NCBI RefSeq assembly: GCF_910592395.1
Contig: NC_088315.1
Location: 14,737,808-14,801,807 of the forward strand
Direction: 5' to 3'
Length of the DNA stretch: 64,000 bases
DNA from: Lineus longissimus
Taxonomy: Eukaryota; Nemertea; Pilidiophora; Heteronemertea; Lineidae
Shown here: piece after piece, positions 1-11,873 of the stretch
Layout: the number at the start of each line of letters is the position of its first letter
How positions within the stretch are numbered: position 1 is the first letter of the stretch
Notes under the pieces: generated by a model
What the model was told of the DNA's origin: nothing
Database searches by the model: none
The model's input: only the letters and a program-made list of their open reading frames with translations
Position numbers and translations under genes: made by a program

Positions 1-272
1 TGGGTTCCAATTGTCGTTGCTAACATCATCATTACCAACCCAGACACCCAAAATGTTGCGTTTTTCTTCTTCATTGAGTCCTAATACTTGGATATCTTGG
101 TTTTTCCCTTTCAAATCCTCACACAGAAGTGTTTTGGTTTTGTCCTGGTTGAGTTTTGCTTCTGTGGCTTTGCTATATAGGTTTAGAAGTTTGAAGAGTT
201 CCTTTATCGAGTTTATATCTCTGAGATAGAGGTTTGTATCATCAGCGTATGCGTTTATTTTTTGATTCAGTA
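1..272 (-). pseudogene. LINE reverse transcriptase, palm domain fragment with YADD
   Basis: Minus-strand reading gives QKINAYADDTNLYLR followed by the RT thumb-side sequence, ending in GVWVGNDD at the window edge. YADD is the RT active-site motif. The frame continues the RT of 944-1660 after removal of the intervening ~685 bp. The element runs off the left edge, so its endonuclease and 3' end cannot be judged. Confidence 0.8.
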
Positions 273-957
273 CCATCAGGTTGTATTAGCCCTTTTATGC
301 TTTTATTACTCTTAATTGCTTATTCTAAAATACCTTGGTACCGTAAAGTCAACTTTTAAATGGAAAATGCATAAGCCTCGTTCTGAGAGTGGAGTGTTTT
401 GGACACGCAACCAAGATGCTCTACCAAAGTTCCCTCGGGTTGCACTAAAATGTGGAACCATGCACACAGCTCACTTCAGAAGTTTGAGGCTCTCAAAACA
501 CTGCTTCAAACACAAATCAGCCAAGGAAGCATCAACCACCCTAAGTTTTTTAATGAGCACTACACATATTTGCTGAGAAAAACGCTCCAAATAGCCCATT
601 TGCGCGGATTTTAGCGTCACTTGAGCGAGCCGATCCGAACTTCCTATACGGGCTGCCGTAACATAATGTAAACAACGGCGCTACCGGCGCTCCGGGCAGG
701 CGATGGATGGAATTTGCCAAATTCGCACATATTCAAGTTATTTCGTGGCCTATCTTTTTAAGTTTGAGGTATTTTAGAATAGAAATTGAACCCTCGGCTT
801 CGGACCTTGGTTGAGTTACCAAGACACTCTCGGGTGGAGCTAAAATTTCGTCCAAACCCTCGCCTGTCGGCTCGGGTTTGGACTGTATTTTAGCTCCACC
901 CTCGAGTGTCTTGGTAACTCAACCAAGGTCCTCCGCCTCGGGTTCAATTCCTTAAGG
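272..957. mobile_element. Insertion splitting the LINE, ending in a long fold-back
   Basis: The two RT blocks that flank this stretch (VAETLSL on one side, QKINAYADD on the other) are normally adjacent, so these ~685 bp are an insertion. No coding potential was recognised. The right quarter is a near-perfect inverted repeat (784-952). Exact ends and target duplication are not resolved by eye. Confidence 0.6.
784..952. repeat. Long inverted repeat (fold-back), ~80-bp arms
   Basis: The left arm, starting attgaaccctcgg, is the reverse complement of the right arm ending cctcgggttcaatt, with a spacer of about 7 bases around position 868. Both arms contain the line ggttgagttaccaagacact or its complement. 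It would extrude a hairpin of about 80 bp. Confidence 0.8.
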
Positions 958-1660
958 ATAGAGTTTCTGCTACAATAACATATAGTAATGGTGAGAGTGG
1001 GCATCCCTGCCTCACTCCTCTTGTAAGTATAAAGGCCTCTGAAAAGAAGCCGTTTGTACAAATTCTGCTTCTAGTATTTGGATAGATATTTTTTATCCAA
1101 TTGATTATCTCTTTTCCAAATCCAAACTTTTCAAGGCACTTAAGTAAGTACCCGCGATTTACTCTATCAAAGGCTTTGCTTTGGTCGATACTTATTATTC
1201 CCAGAGGTTTTTTGGCTTTATTTGCATAAAATATTGCATCCTGGGTAAAAATTATGTTTTTATAAATTGATCTGCCTGGTACTCCACATGTTTGGTCTTT
1301 ACTAATGATTTCAGCCATTACATTTTTTATACGATTTGCAATACATTTTGCAAGTAGTTTATAGTCCACATTGAGGAGGGATATAGGCCTCCAATTCTTT
1401 ATATTTTCTTTTTCGCCACTTTTATACAGTAGAGTCACAATCGCTTCTCTCTGACTATCTGTTAGATTCCCTACATTGTATGCACAATTAAAACATCCAG
1501 AAGCTCTTCTCTTAAAATGTCCCAAAATTGCACAAAAAATTCTTTTGCGAGCCCATCACAACCCGGTGACTTGTTATTATCGAAGGATTTTAGAGCTTTG
1601 TCCAGTTCGGTTACGTTTATAACTCCTTCACATTTATTCCTTGACTGCATCTAAATAGGT
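944..1660 (-). pseudogene. LINE reverse transcriptase, N-terminal part (Tx1/L1-like), broken
   Basis: Minus-strand translation gives reverse transcriptase blocks in order: NNKSPGCDGL near 1560-1600, NWRPISLLNVDYKLLAK near 1360-1400, IDQSKAFDRV near 1160-1185 and TRGVRQGCPLSPLLY near 985-1030. This series is typical of L1/Tx1-clade non-LTR retrotransposon RT, which copies element RNA at nicked target DNA. The first block is in another frame from the rest, so there is a frameshift near 1470-1490. The catalytic YADD block is missing here and reappears at 1-272 beyond an insertion. A dead, 5'-truncated copy. Confidence 0.85.
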
Positions 1661-1767
1661 TTTTATATTGTCTAAGATATTCGCCATAGATGCAATATGA
1701 CGGCAAATTACAAAAAGTGACAATTTGGCAAATTTGTAACCAAGGGACCCTAATAATAAACATGGGT

Positions 1768-2540
1768 CTATAGTGTCAATAGACATTTGTGTACAGTAAA
1801 TGAATCAAAGAGATTTCTATAATTCCAATGTATCTTTTTTGTCGGAGTCTCGAGTATCGAATTCGATTCTGCAGCTACCTTACGTTTACACGTCTTCATG
1901 CAGTCATAAAGTACAATTGAACAATCCTTCACTTGTGGCTGCTGCAGCGACGGTGCTAAAGAGTTAAATTTGGGACATTTGTCATCACCGTCAACACGAT
2001 GTGATGCAACATCACCAGAGTCCGATTTTGATGGGTCAACAACCAAACAGTCGTTATCGGTGGTGTATTCGATTTCGTCGCCAGTTTGGTTATGCATTAT
2101 CGATAAATCGTACAAACAGTGTTTTCTGTACAGCCTATAGTTTTGCAAGTGTGTCCGAGTATCATGTTGTGCCATGACATGACGTCCATAATCCATGGAC
2201 AGACTTGGGACACATAGCTCATTACGAAATATTCCGCATGTCGGATGCAAATAAGTCCACACGAAGAAGTGTCCTTCTGGTAACATGTTTTTTTAGTGCA
2301 CTTTGAAAACGTGTACTCGTTGCCGTGAATTGAAAGGAATATTTGCATAATGTAATCCTGGCATTCATCACGGCGTTCATATACGCTGTTGAGGACAAAA
2401 CACTTTTTACGCTGCGTATCAATGACTAGCAACACCCAGTGATGACCAGTGTTACACGGTACAAAATAATGGCGCTTCCTTGACTCGTTTTGGGTAATAG
2501 GACTTCGACATATTCCTTTTAGATCGTTTCCCACCTTACC
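1768..2540 (-). pseudogene. Ulp1/C48-like protease, array copy 1, frameshifted
   Basis: First (leftmost) copy of the protease exon. A splice acceptor (tttcag) lies just upstream at 2541-2546. The His block (GHHWVLLVID) and the Gln-Cys block (CYQKDTSSCG) are readable, but a 5-bp duplication (catga) near 2172 changes frame between the core and the tail compared with the intact copies. The 3' end (VHKCLLTL then stop) differs from the other units, since the array ends here. Confidence 0.7.
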
Positions 2541-2973
2541 CTGAAATATATAATGCGAAGAGCACAATGAACTGATTTATCAGTATACCGAAGTGAGATG
2601 ATCCGGGGAATCATCGTCAGAAAAGTACAAATTTTGCCAAGAATATCACTTATAAATCCACCCAAAACTGCGCAATGTATGCTGAAGAAGCTAAATTGGC
2701 AAAACACAGTACCTCCAATGCTTTTCATCCCCGACAAAATGACTTGTTTTTTTACCATTTTTTGTCGGCATATCTTTTGCACAAATGTGGGTTTTCTTTC
2801 AGTTGTTGTGCATTTTCCCGTACGTCGAATCGTCGGTCCTCATCGTGTTGGTCATATTATCAATATATTTATCATAAGGATGCGCTGAAAGTACACAAAC
2901 GAGTATGTACAAAAACGTGTAGTCAATTGTTGCAATTTCTTTACTTGCGCGACACCATATACCGCCCTATAAG

Positions 2974-2982
2974 TATAAAAGG
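2974..2982 (+). promoter_or_regulatory. TATA box repeated in every array unit
   Basis: tataaaagg occurs here and at 5547, 8112 and 12198 in an otherwise conserved ~150-bp GC-richer block (gcgcgacaccatatacc upstream, ggccgcgcatc downstream). It is a consensus TATA element pointing right, opposite to the protease exons. Any transcript start would lie about 30 bp downstream. The target transcript is unknown. Confidence 0.4.
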
Positions 2983-3256
2983 CCGCGCATCCCCGTACAA
3001 CGTGGACAGTAGTTGCATACGGTATGACAATTGCACTTTTATGCCAGTCATTCTGTTGAATATTCCACTAAACACTGAACCAAAGAGCGTTTAGCAATCT
3101 CATCATTTAGCTAAAACTAGAAAATTTCATGTAACATTTGTTTCATGTGTCGCCTACATGTCCAAACTTCAAATACATGCATAACTTCCATTACTCAGAC
3201 TAAATGTTAAACCAATAGAGTACAACTATTCAAGCAAGAAGCGCACCTACCTTCAA

Positions 3257-4156
3257 AATGTTGAATACTCTCCTCTGTCAACTTGTCCAGGGTGATCAAA
3301 TCCTCTGGATGGTTGCAATCTGCGACACGATTGTACACGTTTAAAAGGAGCACAGAAAAACCATATTTGCCAACCGCTGTGGTGATCCCGCGACTGTGCA
3401 GGTTCGTCCTTATAAACTTCAACATACATGTATCGTAAGACCCGTCTTTGACATGGTATTGCTTTGCAATGCACATGTTTATTTGCCAACCGCTGTGGTG
3501 GTTCGTCCTAATAAAATTCAACGTACATGTATCGTAAGACCCGTCTTTGACATGGTATTGCTTTGCAATGCACATGTTTATTTGCCAACCGCTGTGGTGA
3601 TTCCGCGACTGTCCAGGTTCGTCCTAATAAAATTCAACGTACATGTATCGTAAGACCCGTCTTTGACATGGTATTGCTTTGCAATGCACATGTTATGATG
3701 TTCGATGTTATCACACAGATGTTTCAATTTGCCAGTATTAAAGCCAGCCAAAAGTGTGGTCAACAAGTGTTTGGGGTGCATATCGGCCACTGAAGTTTTC
3801 ATGCCGTCAAGGAAATCGAAACATTCTTGATACATTTTTTTTTGTTTAACAGTATCAGCTTTTGGTGATGTGTCAAGCTGATCGTCCGACACAGCGACAA
3901 CATTTGGTGGCTCGATTGCAGAATTCGCAACATCGCCAGTAAATTGTTCAACAGTCGGCATCAATAACTCGAAATCCCCATCGAGTAGTTGATGGGATTC
4001 GGACACGTCGAGCTCGTACACGTCGAGAGTTAGGTCATCATGCACCGGGTAAGTGGTTGATGACTGAACTTCGACAACTGGCTGCTGCAGGTCGACCTGC
4101 AATTCTGACATTTCGAAAACTGGCTGCTGCAGGTCGAGTCCGGACACGACACACAA
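3257..4156 (-). CDS. Tail exon of the array gene, unit 1
   Basis: Open frames downstream of the protease encode an acidic linker (VYELDVSESHQLLDGDFELL), then KMYQECFDFLDGMKTSVADM, a repeated block with MCIAKQYHVKDGSYDTC, and TLDKLTEESIQHFEG. The last codons overlap a good donor (GAAG then GTAGGT) near 3257. The repeated block occurs three times in the DNA (3363-3690, ~100-117 bp period), but the frame is broken between repeats, so the third repeat is probably read only after splicing or not at all. I do not recognise a domain. Confidence 0.5.
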
Positions 4157-4984
4157 ACCAAATCCTGGCCTGGGCCTTCCTCTCCCCTGTCTTGTTCTAT
4201 CGCTGCAATAGACGTCATAGTGTCAATAGACGTTTTGTGTACAGTAAATGAATCAAAGAGATTTCTATAATTCCAATGTATCTTTTTTGTCGGAGTCTCG
4301 AGTATCGAATTCGCTTCTGCTACTACCTTACGTTTACACGTCTTCATGCAGTCATAAAGTACAATTGAACAACCCTTCACTTGTGGCTGCTGCATCGACG
4401 GTGCTAAAGAGTTAAATTTGGGACATTTGTCATCACCATCAGCACGATGTGATGCGACATCACCTGAGTCCGATTTTGGTGGGTCAACAACCAAACGGTC
4501 GTTATCGGTGGTGTATTCGATTTCGTCGCCAGTTTGGTTATGCATTATCGATAAATCGTACAAACGGTGTTTTTTGTACAGCCTATAGTTTTGCAAGTGT
4601 GTCCGAGTATCATGTTGTGCCATGACGTCCATAATCCATGGACAGACTTGGGACACATAGCTCATTACGAAATATTCCGCATGTCGGATGCAAATAAGTC
4701 CACACGAAGAAGTGTCCTTCTGGTAACATGTTTTTTTTAGTGCACTTTGAAAACGAGAACTCGTTACCGTGAATTGAAAGGAATATTTGCATAATGTAAT
4801 CCCGACGTTCATCATGGCGTTCATATTCGCTGTCGAAGACAAAACACTTTTTACGCTGTGTATCAATGACTAGCAACACCCAGTGATGACCAGTGTTACA
4901 CGGTACAAAATAATGGCGCTTCCTTGACTTGTTTTGGGTAATAGGACTTCGACATATTCCTTTTAGATCGTTTCCCACCTTACC
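4030..4984 (-). pseudogene. Ulp1/C48-like protease, array copy 2, frameshifted
   Basis: Same exon as the intact copies at 6603 and 9168, with acceptor cag at 4985-4987. One extra T in the T-run near 4730-4737 (eight instead of seven) shifts the frame between the His/Asp half and the Gln/Cys half, so this copy cannot encode the whole domain from one frame. The rest of the sequence is over 95% like its neighbours by eye. Confidence 0.75.
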
Positions 4985-5829
4985 CTGAAATATATAATGC
5001 GAAGAGCACAATGAACTGATTTATCAGTATACCGAAGTGAGATGATCCGGGGAATCATCGTCAGAAAAGTACAAATTTTACCAAGAATATCACTTATAAA
5101 TCCACCCAAAACTTCGCAATGTATGCTGAAGAAGCTAAATTGGCAAAACACAGTACCTCCAATGCTTTTCATCCCCGACAAACAAAGATTTTGTCCAAAA
5201 ATTCGCAAATATCGGGACCGGAACGGCCCCCCCCCCCCACCAGCCCTCAGCAATTTGTGATAACGTTGGCCGCAACGTCAGTCATGAAGTCGTTCTGAAC
5301 CATCCAAAATGACTTGTTTTTTTTTTACAATTTTTTGTCTGCATATCTTTTGCACAAATGTGGGTTTTCTTTCAGTTGTTGTGCATTTTCCCGTACGTCG
5401 AATCGTCGGTCCTCATGGTGTTGGTCATATTATCAATATATTTATCATAAGGATGCGCTGAAAGTACACAAACGAGTATGTACAAAAACGTGTAGTCAAT
5501 TGTTGCAATTTCTTTACTTGCGCGACACCATATACCGCCCTATAAGTATAAAAGGCCGCGCATCCCCGTACAACGTGGACAGTAGTTGCATACGGTATGA
5601 CAATTGCACTTTTATGCCAGTCATTCTGTTGAATATTCCACTAAACACTGAACCAAAGAGCGTTTAGCAATCTCATCATTTAGCTAAAACTAGAAAATTT
5701 CATGTAACATTTGTTTCATGTGTCGCCTACATGTCCAAACTTCAAATACATGCATAACTTCCATTACTCAGACTAAATGTTAAACCAATAGAGTACAACT
5801 ATTCAAGCAAGAAGCGCACCTACCTTCAA

Positions 5830-6729
5830 AATGTTGAATACTCTCCTCTGTCAACTTGTCCAGGGTGATCAAATCCTCTGGATGGTTGCAATCTGCGACA
5901 CGATTGTACACGTTTAAAAGGAGCACAGAAAAACCATATTTGCCAACCGCTGTGGTGATCCCGCGACTGTGCAGGTTCGTCCTTATAAACTTCAACATAC
6001 ATGTATTGTAAGACCCGTCTTTGACATGGTATTGCTTTGCAATGCACATGTTTATTTGCCAACCGCTGTGGTGGTTCGTCCTAATAAAATTCAACGTACA
6101 TGTATCGTAAGACCCGTCTTTGACATGGTATTGCTTTGCAATGCACATGTTTATTTGCCAACCGCTGTGGTGATTCCGCGACTGTCCAGGTTCGTCCTAA
6201 TAAAATTCAACGTACATGTATCGTAAGACCCATCTTTGACATGGTATTGCTTTGCAATGCACATGTTATGATGTTCGCTGTTATCACACAGATGTTTCAA
6301 TTTGCCAGTATTAAAGCCAGCCAAAAGTGTGGTCAACAAGTGTTTGGGGTGCATATCGGCCACTGAAGTTTTCATGCCGTCAAGGAAATCGAAACATTCT
6401 TGATACATTTTTTTTTGTTTAACAGTATCAGCTTTTGGTGATGTGTCAAGCTGATCGTCCGACACAGCGACAACATTTGGTGGCTCGATTGCAGAATTCG
6501 CAACATCGCCAGTAAATTGTTCAACAGTCGGCATCAATAACTCGAAATCCCCATCGAGTAGTTGATGGGATTCGGACACGTCGAGCTCGTACACGTCGAG
6601 AGTTAGGTCATCATGCACCGGGTAAGTGGTTGATGACTGAACTTCGACAACTGGCTGCTGCAGGTCGACCTGCAATTCTGACATTTCGAAAACTGGCTGC
6701 TGCAGGTCGAGTCCGGACACGACACACAA
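5830..6729 (-). CDS. Tail exon of the array gene, unit 2
   Basis: Near-identical to the unit 1 tail: acidic linker, KMYQECFDFLDGMKTS block, three ~100-117 bp internal repeats (5936-6265) and the same GAAG/GTAGGT donor. A few substitutions (for example a Val to Ile change in the opposite-strand reading near 6233) distinguish it. Function unknown. Confidence 0.5.
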
Positions 6730-7556
6730 ACCAAATCCTGGCCTGGGCCTTCCTCTCCCCTGTCTTGTTCTATCGCTGCAATAGACGTCATAGTGTCAAT
6801 AGACGTTTTGTGTACAGTAAATGAATCAAAGAGATTTCTATAATTCCAATGTATCTTTTTTGTCGGAGTCTCGAGTATCGAATTCGCTTCTGCTGCTACC
6901 TTACGTTTACACGTCTTCATGCAGTCATAAAGTACAATTGAACAACCCTTCACTTGTGGCTGCTGCATCGACGGTGCTAAAGAGTTAAATTTGGGACATT
7001 TGTCATCACCATCAGCACGATGTGATGCGACATCACCTGAGTCCGATTTTGGTGGGTCAACAACCAAACGGTCGTTATCGGTGGTGTATTCGATTTTGTC
7101 GCCAGTTTGGTTATGCATTATCGATAAATCGTACAAACGGTGTTTTTTGTACAGCCTATAGTTTTGCAAGTGTGTCGGAGTATCATGTTGTGCCATGACG
7201 TCCATAATCCATGGACAGACTTTTGACACATAGCTCATTACGAAATATTCCGCATGTCGGACGCACATAAGTCCACACGAAGAAGTGTCCTTCTGGTAAC
7301 ATGTTTTTTTAGTGCACTTTGAAAACGTGAACTCGTTGCCGTGAATTGAAAGGAATATTTGCATAATGTAATCCCGACGTTCATCATGGCGTTCATATTC
7401 GCTGTCGAAGACAAAACACTTTTTACGCTGTGTATCAATGACTAGCAACACCCAGTGATGACCAGTGTTACACGGTACAAAATAATGGCGCTTCCTTGAC
7501 TCGTTTTGGGTAATAGGACTTCGACATATTCCTTTTAGATCGTTTCCCACCTTACC
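6603..7556 (-). CDS. Ulp1/C48-like cysteine protease exon, array copy 3 (open)
   Basis: Open reading frame entered from a good acceptor (tttatatttcag before 7556). In the 325-residue frame beginning at 7580 the C48 triad is visible: His42 in GHHWVLL, Asp59 in CFVFDSE, Gln96 and Cys102 in CYQKDTSSCG. Ulp1/SENP-type proteases cleave SUMO-like isopeptide bonds, and many animal and plant transposons carry C48 domains, so host and transposon origin are both possible. After the protease core comes an acidic, Cys- and Gln-rich linker. The domain lacks the usual N-terminal part of Ulp1, which should lie on earlier exons. The start is set by the acceptor, not by a methionine. Confidence 0.75.
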   Translation of the reverse strand, partial: GKVGNDLKGICRSPITQNESRKRHYFVPCNTGHHWVLLVIDTQRKKCFVFDSEYERHDERRDYIMQIFLSIHGNEFTFSKCTKKTCYQKDTSSCGLMCVRHAEYFVMSYVSKVCPWIMDVMAQHDTPTHLQNYRLYKKHRLYDLSIMHNQTGDKIEYTTDNDRLVVDPPKSDSGDVASHRADGDDKCPKFNSLAPSMQQPQVKGCSIVLYDCMKTCKRKVAAEANSILETPTKKIHWNYRNLFDSFTVHKTSIDTMTSIAAIEQDRGEEGPGQDLVCVSCPDSTCSSQFSKCQNCRSTCSSQLSKFSHQPLTRCMMT

Positions 7557-8394
7557 CTGAAATATAAATGCGAAGAGCACAATGAACTGATTTATCAGTA
7601 TACCGAAGTGAGATGATCCGGGGAATCATCGTCAGAAAAGTACAAATTTTACCAAGATTATCACTTATAAATCCACCCAAAACTTCGCAATGTATGCTGA
7701 AGAAGCTAAATTGGCAAAACACAGTACCTCCAATGCTTTTCATCCCCGACAAACGAAGATTTTGTCCAAATATTCGCAAATATCGGGACGGGTACGGCCC
7801 CCCCCCACCAGCCCTCAGCAATTTGTGATAACGTTGGCCGCAACGTCAGTCATGAAGTCGTTCTGAACCATCCAAAATGACTTGTTTTTTTACCATTTTT
7901 TGTCGGCATATCTTTTGCACAAATGTGGGTTTTCTTTCAGTTGTTGTGCATTTTCCCGTACGTCGAATCGTCGGTCCTCATCGTGTTGGTCATATTATCA
8001 ATATATTTATCATAAGGATGCGCTGAAAGTACACAAACGAGTATGTACAAAAACGTGTAGTCAATTGTTGCAATTTCTTTACTTGCGCGACACCATATAC
8101 CGCCCTATAAGTATAAAAGGCCGCGCATCCCCGTACAACGTGGACAGTAGTTGCATACGGTATGACAATTGCACTTTTATGCCAGTCATTCTGTTGAATA
8201 TTCCACTAAACACTGAACCAAAGAGCGTTTAGCAATCTCATCATTTAGCTAAAACTAGAAAATTTCATGTAACATTTGTTTCATGTGTCGCCTACATGTC
8301 CAAACTTCAAATACATGCATAACTTCCATTACTCAGACTAAATGTTAAACCAATAGAGTACAACTATTCAAGCAAGAAGCGCACCTACCTTCAA

Positions 8395-9294
8395 AATGTT
8401 GAATACTCTCCTCTGTCAACTTGTCCAGGGTGATCAAATCCTCTGGATGGTTGCAATCTGCGACACGATTGTACACGTTTAAAAGGAGCACAGAAAAACC
8501 ATATTTGCCAACCGCTGTGGTGATCCCGCGACTGTGCAGGTTCGTCCTTATAAACTTCAACATACATGTATCGTAAGACCCGTCTTTGACATGGTATTGC
8601 TTTGCAATGCACATGTTTATTTGCCAACCGCTGTGGTGGTTCGTCCTAATAAAATTCAACGTACATGTATCGTAAGACCCGTCTTTGACATGGTATTGCT
8701 TTGCAATGCACATGTTTATTTGCCAACCGCTGTGGTGATTCCGCGACTGTCCAGGTTCGTCCTAATAAAATTCAACGTACATGTATCGTAAGACCCGTCT
8801 TTGACATGGTATTGCTTTGCAATGCACATGTTATGATGTTCGATGTTATCACACAGATGTTTCAATTTGCCAGTATTAAAGCCAGCCAAAAGTGTGGTCA
8901 ACAAGTGTTTGGGGTGCATATCGGCCACTGAAGTTTTCATGCCGTCAAGGAAATCGAAACATTCTTGATACATTTTTTTTTGTTTAACAGTATCAGCTTT
9001 TGGTGATGTGTCAAGCTGATCGTCCGACACAGCGACAACATTTGGTGGCTCGATTGCAGAATTCGCAACATCGCCAGTAAATTGTTCAACAGTCGGCATC
9101 AATAACTCGAAATCCCCATCGAGTAGTTGATGGGATTCGGACACGTCGAGCTCGTACACGTCGAGAGTTAGGTCATCATGCACCGGGTAAGTGGTTGATG
9201 ACTGAACTTCGACAACTGGCTGCTGCAGGTCGACCTGCAATTCTGACATTTCGAAAACTGGCTGCTGCAGGTCGAGTCCGGACACGACACACAA
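8395..9294 (-). CDS. Tail exon of the array gene, unit 3
   Basis: Same structure as units 1 and 2, with three internal repeats at 8501-8830 and the donor near 8395. Its 192-residue frame at 8716-9294 is identical to that of unit 1. It overlaps the end of protease copy 4 in a different frame, so an intron or frameshift must separate the two if they form one protein. Confidence 0.5.
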
Positions 9295-10121
9295 ACCAAA
9301 TCCTGGCCTGGGCCTTCCTCTCCCCTGTCTTGTTCTATCGCTGCAATAGACGTCATAGTGTCAATAGACGTTTTGTGTACAGTAAATGAATCAAAGAGAT
9401 TTCTATAATTCCAATGTATCTTTTTTGTCGGAGTCTCGAGTATCGAATTCGCTTCTGCTGCTACCTTACGTTTACACGTCTTCATGCAGTCATAAAGTAC
9501 AATTGAACAACCCTTCACTTGTGGCTGCTGCATCGACGGTGCTAAAGAGTTAAATTTGGGACATTTGTCATCACCATCAGCACGATGTGATGCGACATCA
9601 CCTGAGTCCGATTTTGGTGGGTCAACAACCAAACGGTCGTTATCGGTGGTGTATTCGATTTTGTCGCCAGTTTGGTTATGCATTATCGATAAATCGTACA
9701 AACGGTGTTTTTTGTACAGCCTATAGTTTTGCAAGTGTGTCGGAGTATCATGTTGTGCCATGACGTCCATAATCCATGGACAGACTTTTGACACATAGCT
9801 CATTACGAAATATTCCGCATGTCGGACGCACATAAGTCCACACGAAGAAGTGTCCTTCTGGTAACATGTTTTTTTAGTGCACTTTGAAAACGTGAACTCG
9901 TTGCCGTGAATTGAAAGGAATATTTGCATAATGTAATCCCGACGTTCATCATGGCGTTCATATTCGCTGTCGAAGACAAAACACTTTTTACGCTGTGTAT
10001 CAATGACTAGCAACACCCAGTGATGACCAGTGTTACACGGTACAAAATAATGGCGCTTCCTTGACTCGTTTTGGGTAATAGGACTTCGACATATTCCTTT
10101 TAGATCGTTTCCCACCTTACC
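9168..10121 (-). CDS. Ulp1/C48-like cysteine protease exon, array copy 4 (open)
   Basis: Translates identically to copy 3 over 325 residues, including the His, Asp, Gln and Cys active-site positions, and has the same acceptor at 10122-10124. The identity implies a very recent duplication or gene conversion, or continued correction across the array. Its upstream neighbour in the minus direction is the expanded fourth unit. Confidence 0.75.
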   Translation of the reverse strand, partial: GKVGNDLKGICRSPITQNESRKRHYFVPCNTGHHWVLLVIDTQRKKCFVFDSEYERHDERRDYIMQIFLSIHGNEFTFSKCTKKTCYQKDTSSCGLMCVRHAEYFVMSYVSKVCPWIMDVMAQHDTPTHLQNYRLYKKHRLYDLSIMHNQTGDKIEYTTDNDRLVVDPPKSDSGDVASHRADGDDKCPKFNSLAPSMQQPQVKGCSIVLYDCMKTCKRKVAAEANSILETPTKKIHWNYRNLFDSFTVHKTSIDTMTSIAAIEQDRGEEGPGQDLVCVSCPDSTCSSQFSKCQNCRSTCSSQLSKFSHQPLTRCMMT

Positions 10122-10457
10122 CTGAAATATAAATGCGAAGAGCACAATGAACTGATTTATCAGTATACCGAAGTGAGATGATCCGGGGAATCATCGTCAG
10201 AAAAGTACAAATTTTACCAAGATTATCACTTATAAATCCACCCAAAACTTCGCAATGTATGCTGAAGAAGCTAAATTGGCAAAACACAGTACCTCCAATG
10301 CTTTTCATCCCCGACAAACGAAGATTTTGTCCAAATATTCGCAAATATCGGGACGGGTACGGCCCCCCCCCCCACCAGCCCTCAGCAATTTGTGATGACG
10401 TTGGCCGCGACGTCAGTCATGAAGTCGTTCTGAACCATCCAAAATGACTTGTTTTTT

Positions 10458-10508
10458 AGCTCACCTCTTAGCAGAGGTGAGCTTATCCCATACCGTGGCG
10501 TCCGTCGT

Positions 10509-10597
<89 letters not shown>

Positions 10598-11636
10598 CGT
10601 CGTCGTCCGTCGTCCGTTAGCAGGGCACGTTTCGTAACTGTTAGAGCTATTGAGTTGAAACTTGGTACACATGTACCCTTATGTAATGACACCTGGGAGA
10701 CCAAGTTTCGGTCCGATTCGTTTCATGGTTTGGCCACCAGGGGGCCAAACGTTAAAAGTGAAAATATGCAATATCTCCCTTAATAGTAGTCAGGAAATTT
10801 TGAAAAAAATATGGTAGGTACTTCTAGCAAAGGTGCATCATATATCCTCCGGGTTTTTGATTTGACCTCCTTTTCAAGGTCACAGAGGTCAAATGATGTA
10901 AATTGGCCGTTAGGATGTAACGATGGCACGTTTCTAAACTGCAATGACTATTGATACCAAATTTGGTACACATTTACCCCTTAGTCAGGTGATCTCAGGG
11001 ACCGAAGTTTGGTCCAATATGATTCACCACTTGACCACCAGGGGGCAAAATCCAAAAACCTTAAAAATGTGATTATTCTTGCCCGATTGCCACCAATTTG
11101 ATATCATGGGTACATCTAACCACCATACAGTATATGTCACACAGGTTTTTAATTTGACCTTCTTGTCAAGGTCACAGAGGTCAAATGGCGTAAATTCGCC
11201 GTCAGGCCGTAACTATGGCACGTTTCTTAACTGCAATGACTATTGATCACAAATTGAGTACACATGTACCCCTTGGTCAGGTGATCTCAGGTACCGAAGT
11301 TTGGTGCGATCTGATTTGCCGTTTGGCCTCCAGGGAGGGGGCCAAATCCTAAATTCTTCAAAATGCCATTATTCCTAGTAATGACTTGCCTGATTGGCAC
11401 CAATTTTATATCATAGGGACATCTAATTCTAACAACCATTCAGTGTGTCCCCCGGGTCTTCTTTGATTTGACCTACTTTTCAAGGTCACAGAGGTCGAAT
11501 GTACTGTAAATTGGCCATTTTGGGGAAATTGTAATTGCTTGGACCTACATCAAACCTAACACAACATGACACAAGACCATGCTCTTTATCCATCTTTCCT
11601 CCACATGAGGTGAGCACAATGGCCCTGGCCATTTCA
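10458..11636. mobile_element. Non-autonomous element with CGT microsatellite, copy A (1179 bp)
   Basis: Comparison with the empty site in units 1-3 (a run of seven T followed by acc) shows a clean insertion with a ~2-bp T duplication. The left end folds into a 10-bp hairpin (agctcacctc and gaggtgagct), and the right end carries an inverted gaggtgagc 20 bp before the terminus. The body has three divergent repeats of a ~300-bp module (gtacacatgtacccc, then caaggtcacagaggtc). No ORF. Class unclear. Confidence 0.8.
10504..10618. repeat. (CGT)n microsatellite inside element A
   Basis: About 35 uninterrupted cgt triplets with ccgtcg interruptions at the end. The same position in copy B has about 14. 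The poly-Asp, poly-Ser and poly-Thr frames it opens are artefacts of the triplet. Confidence 0.95.
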
Positions 11637-11873
11637 TTTACCATTTTTTGTCGGCATATCTTTTGCACAAATGTGGGTTTTCTTTCAGTTGTTGGGGTAT
11701 ATGATAAATAGAAAACTGCCCTCGTGTCTCTTCCGATTCACCGGATCACACGAGTTGATTTTCTCCGGCCGATTGAAAGCCCGAGACCCCAGAACTGCTG
11801 AAACTGCAGTCCTCTGTGTCTAGAAATTCGACAAAAAGAATAGCTGCATTCAATGATCTGAAAGCCACATACC

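Noticed and set aside
2598-3094. Plus-strand ORFs repeated in each array unit
   Set aside because: They run antisense through intron, promoter and exon sequence, carry no domain and differ between units by frame-changing edits.
10449-10672. ORFs encoding long poly-Asp, poly-Ser and poly-Thr
   Set aside because: Pure by-product of the (CGT)n microsatellite; all frames on both strands are open and the tract length differs between the two element copies.
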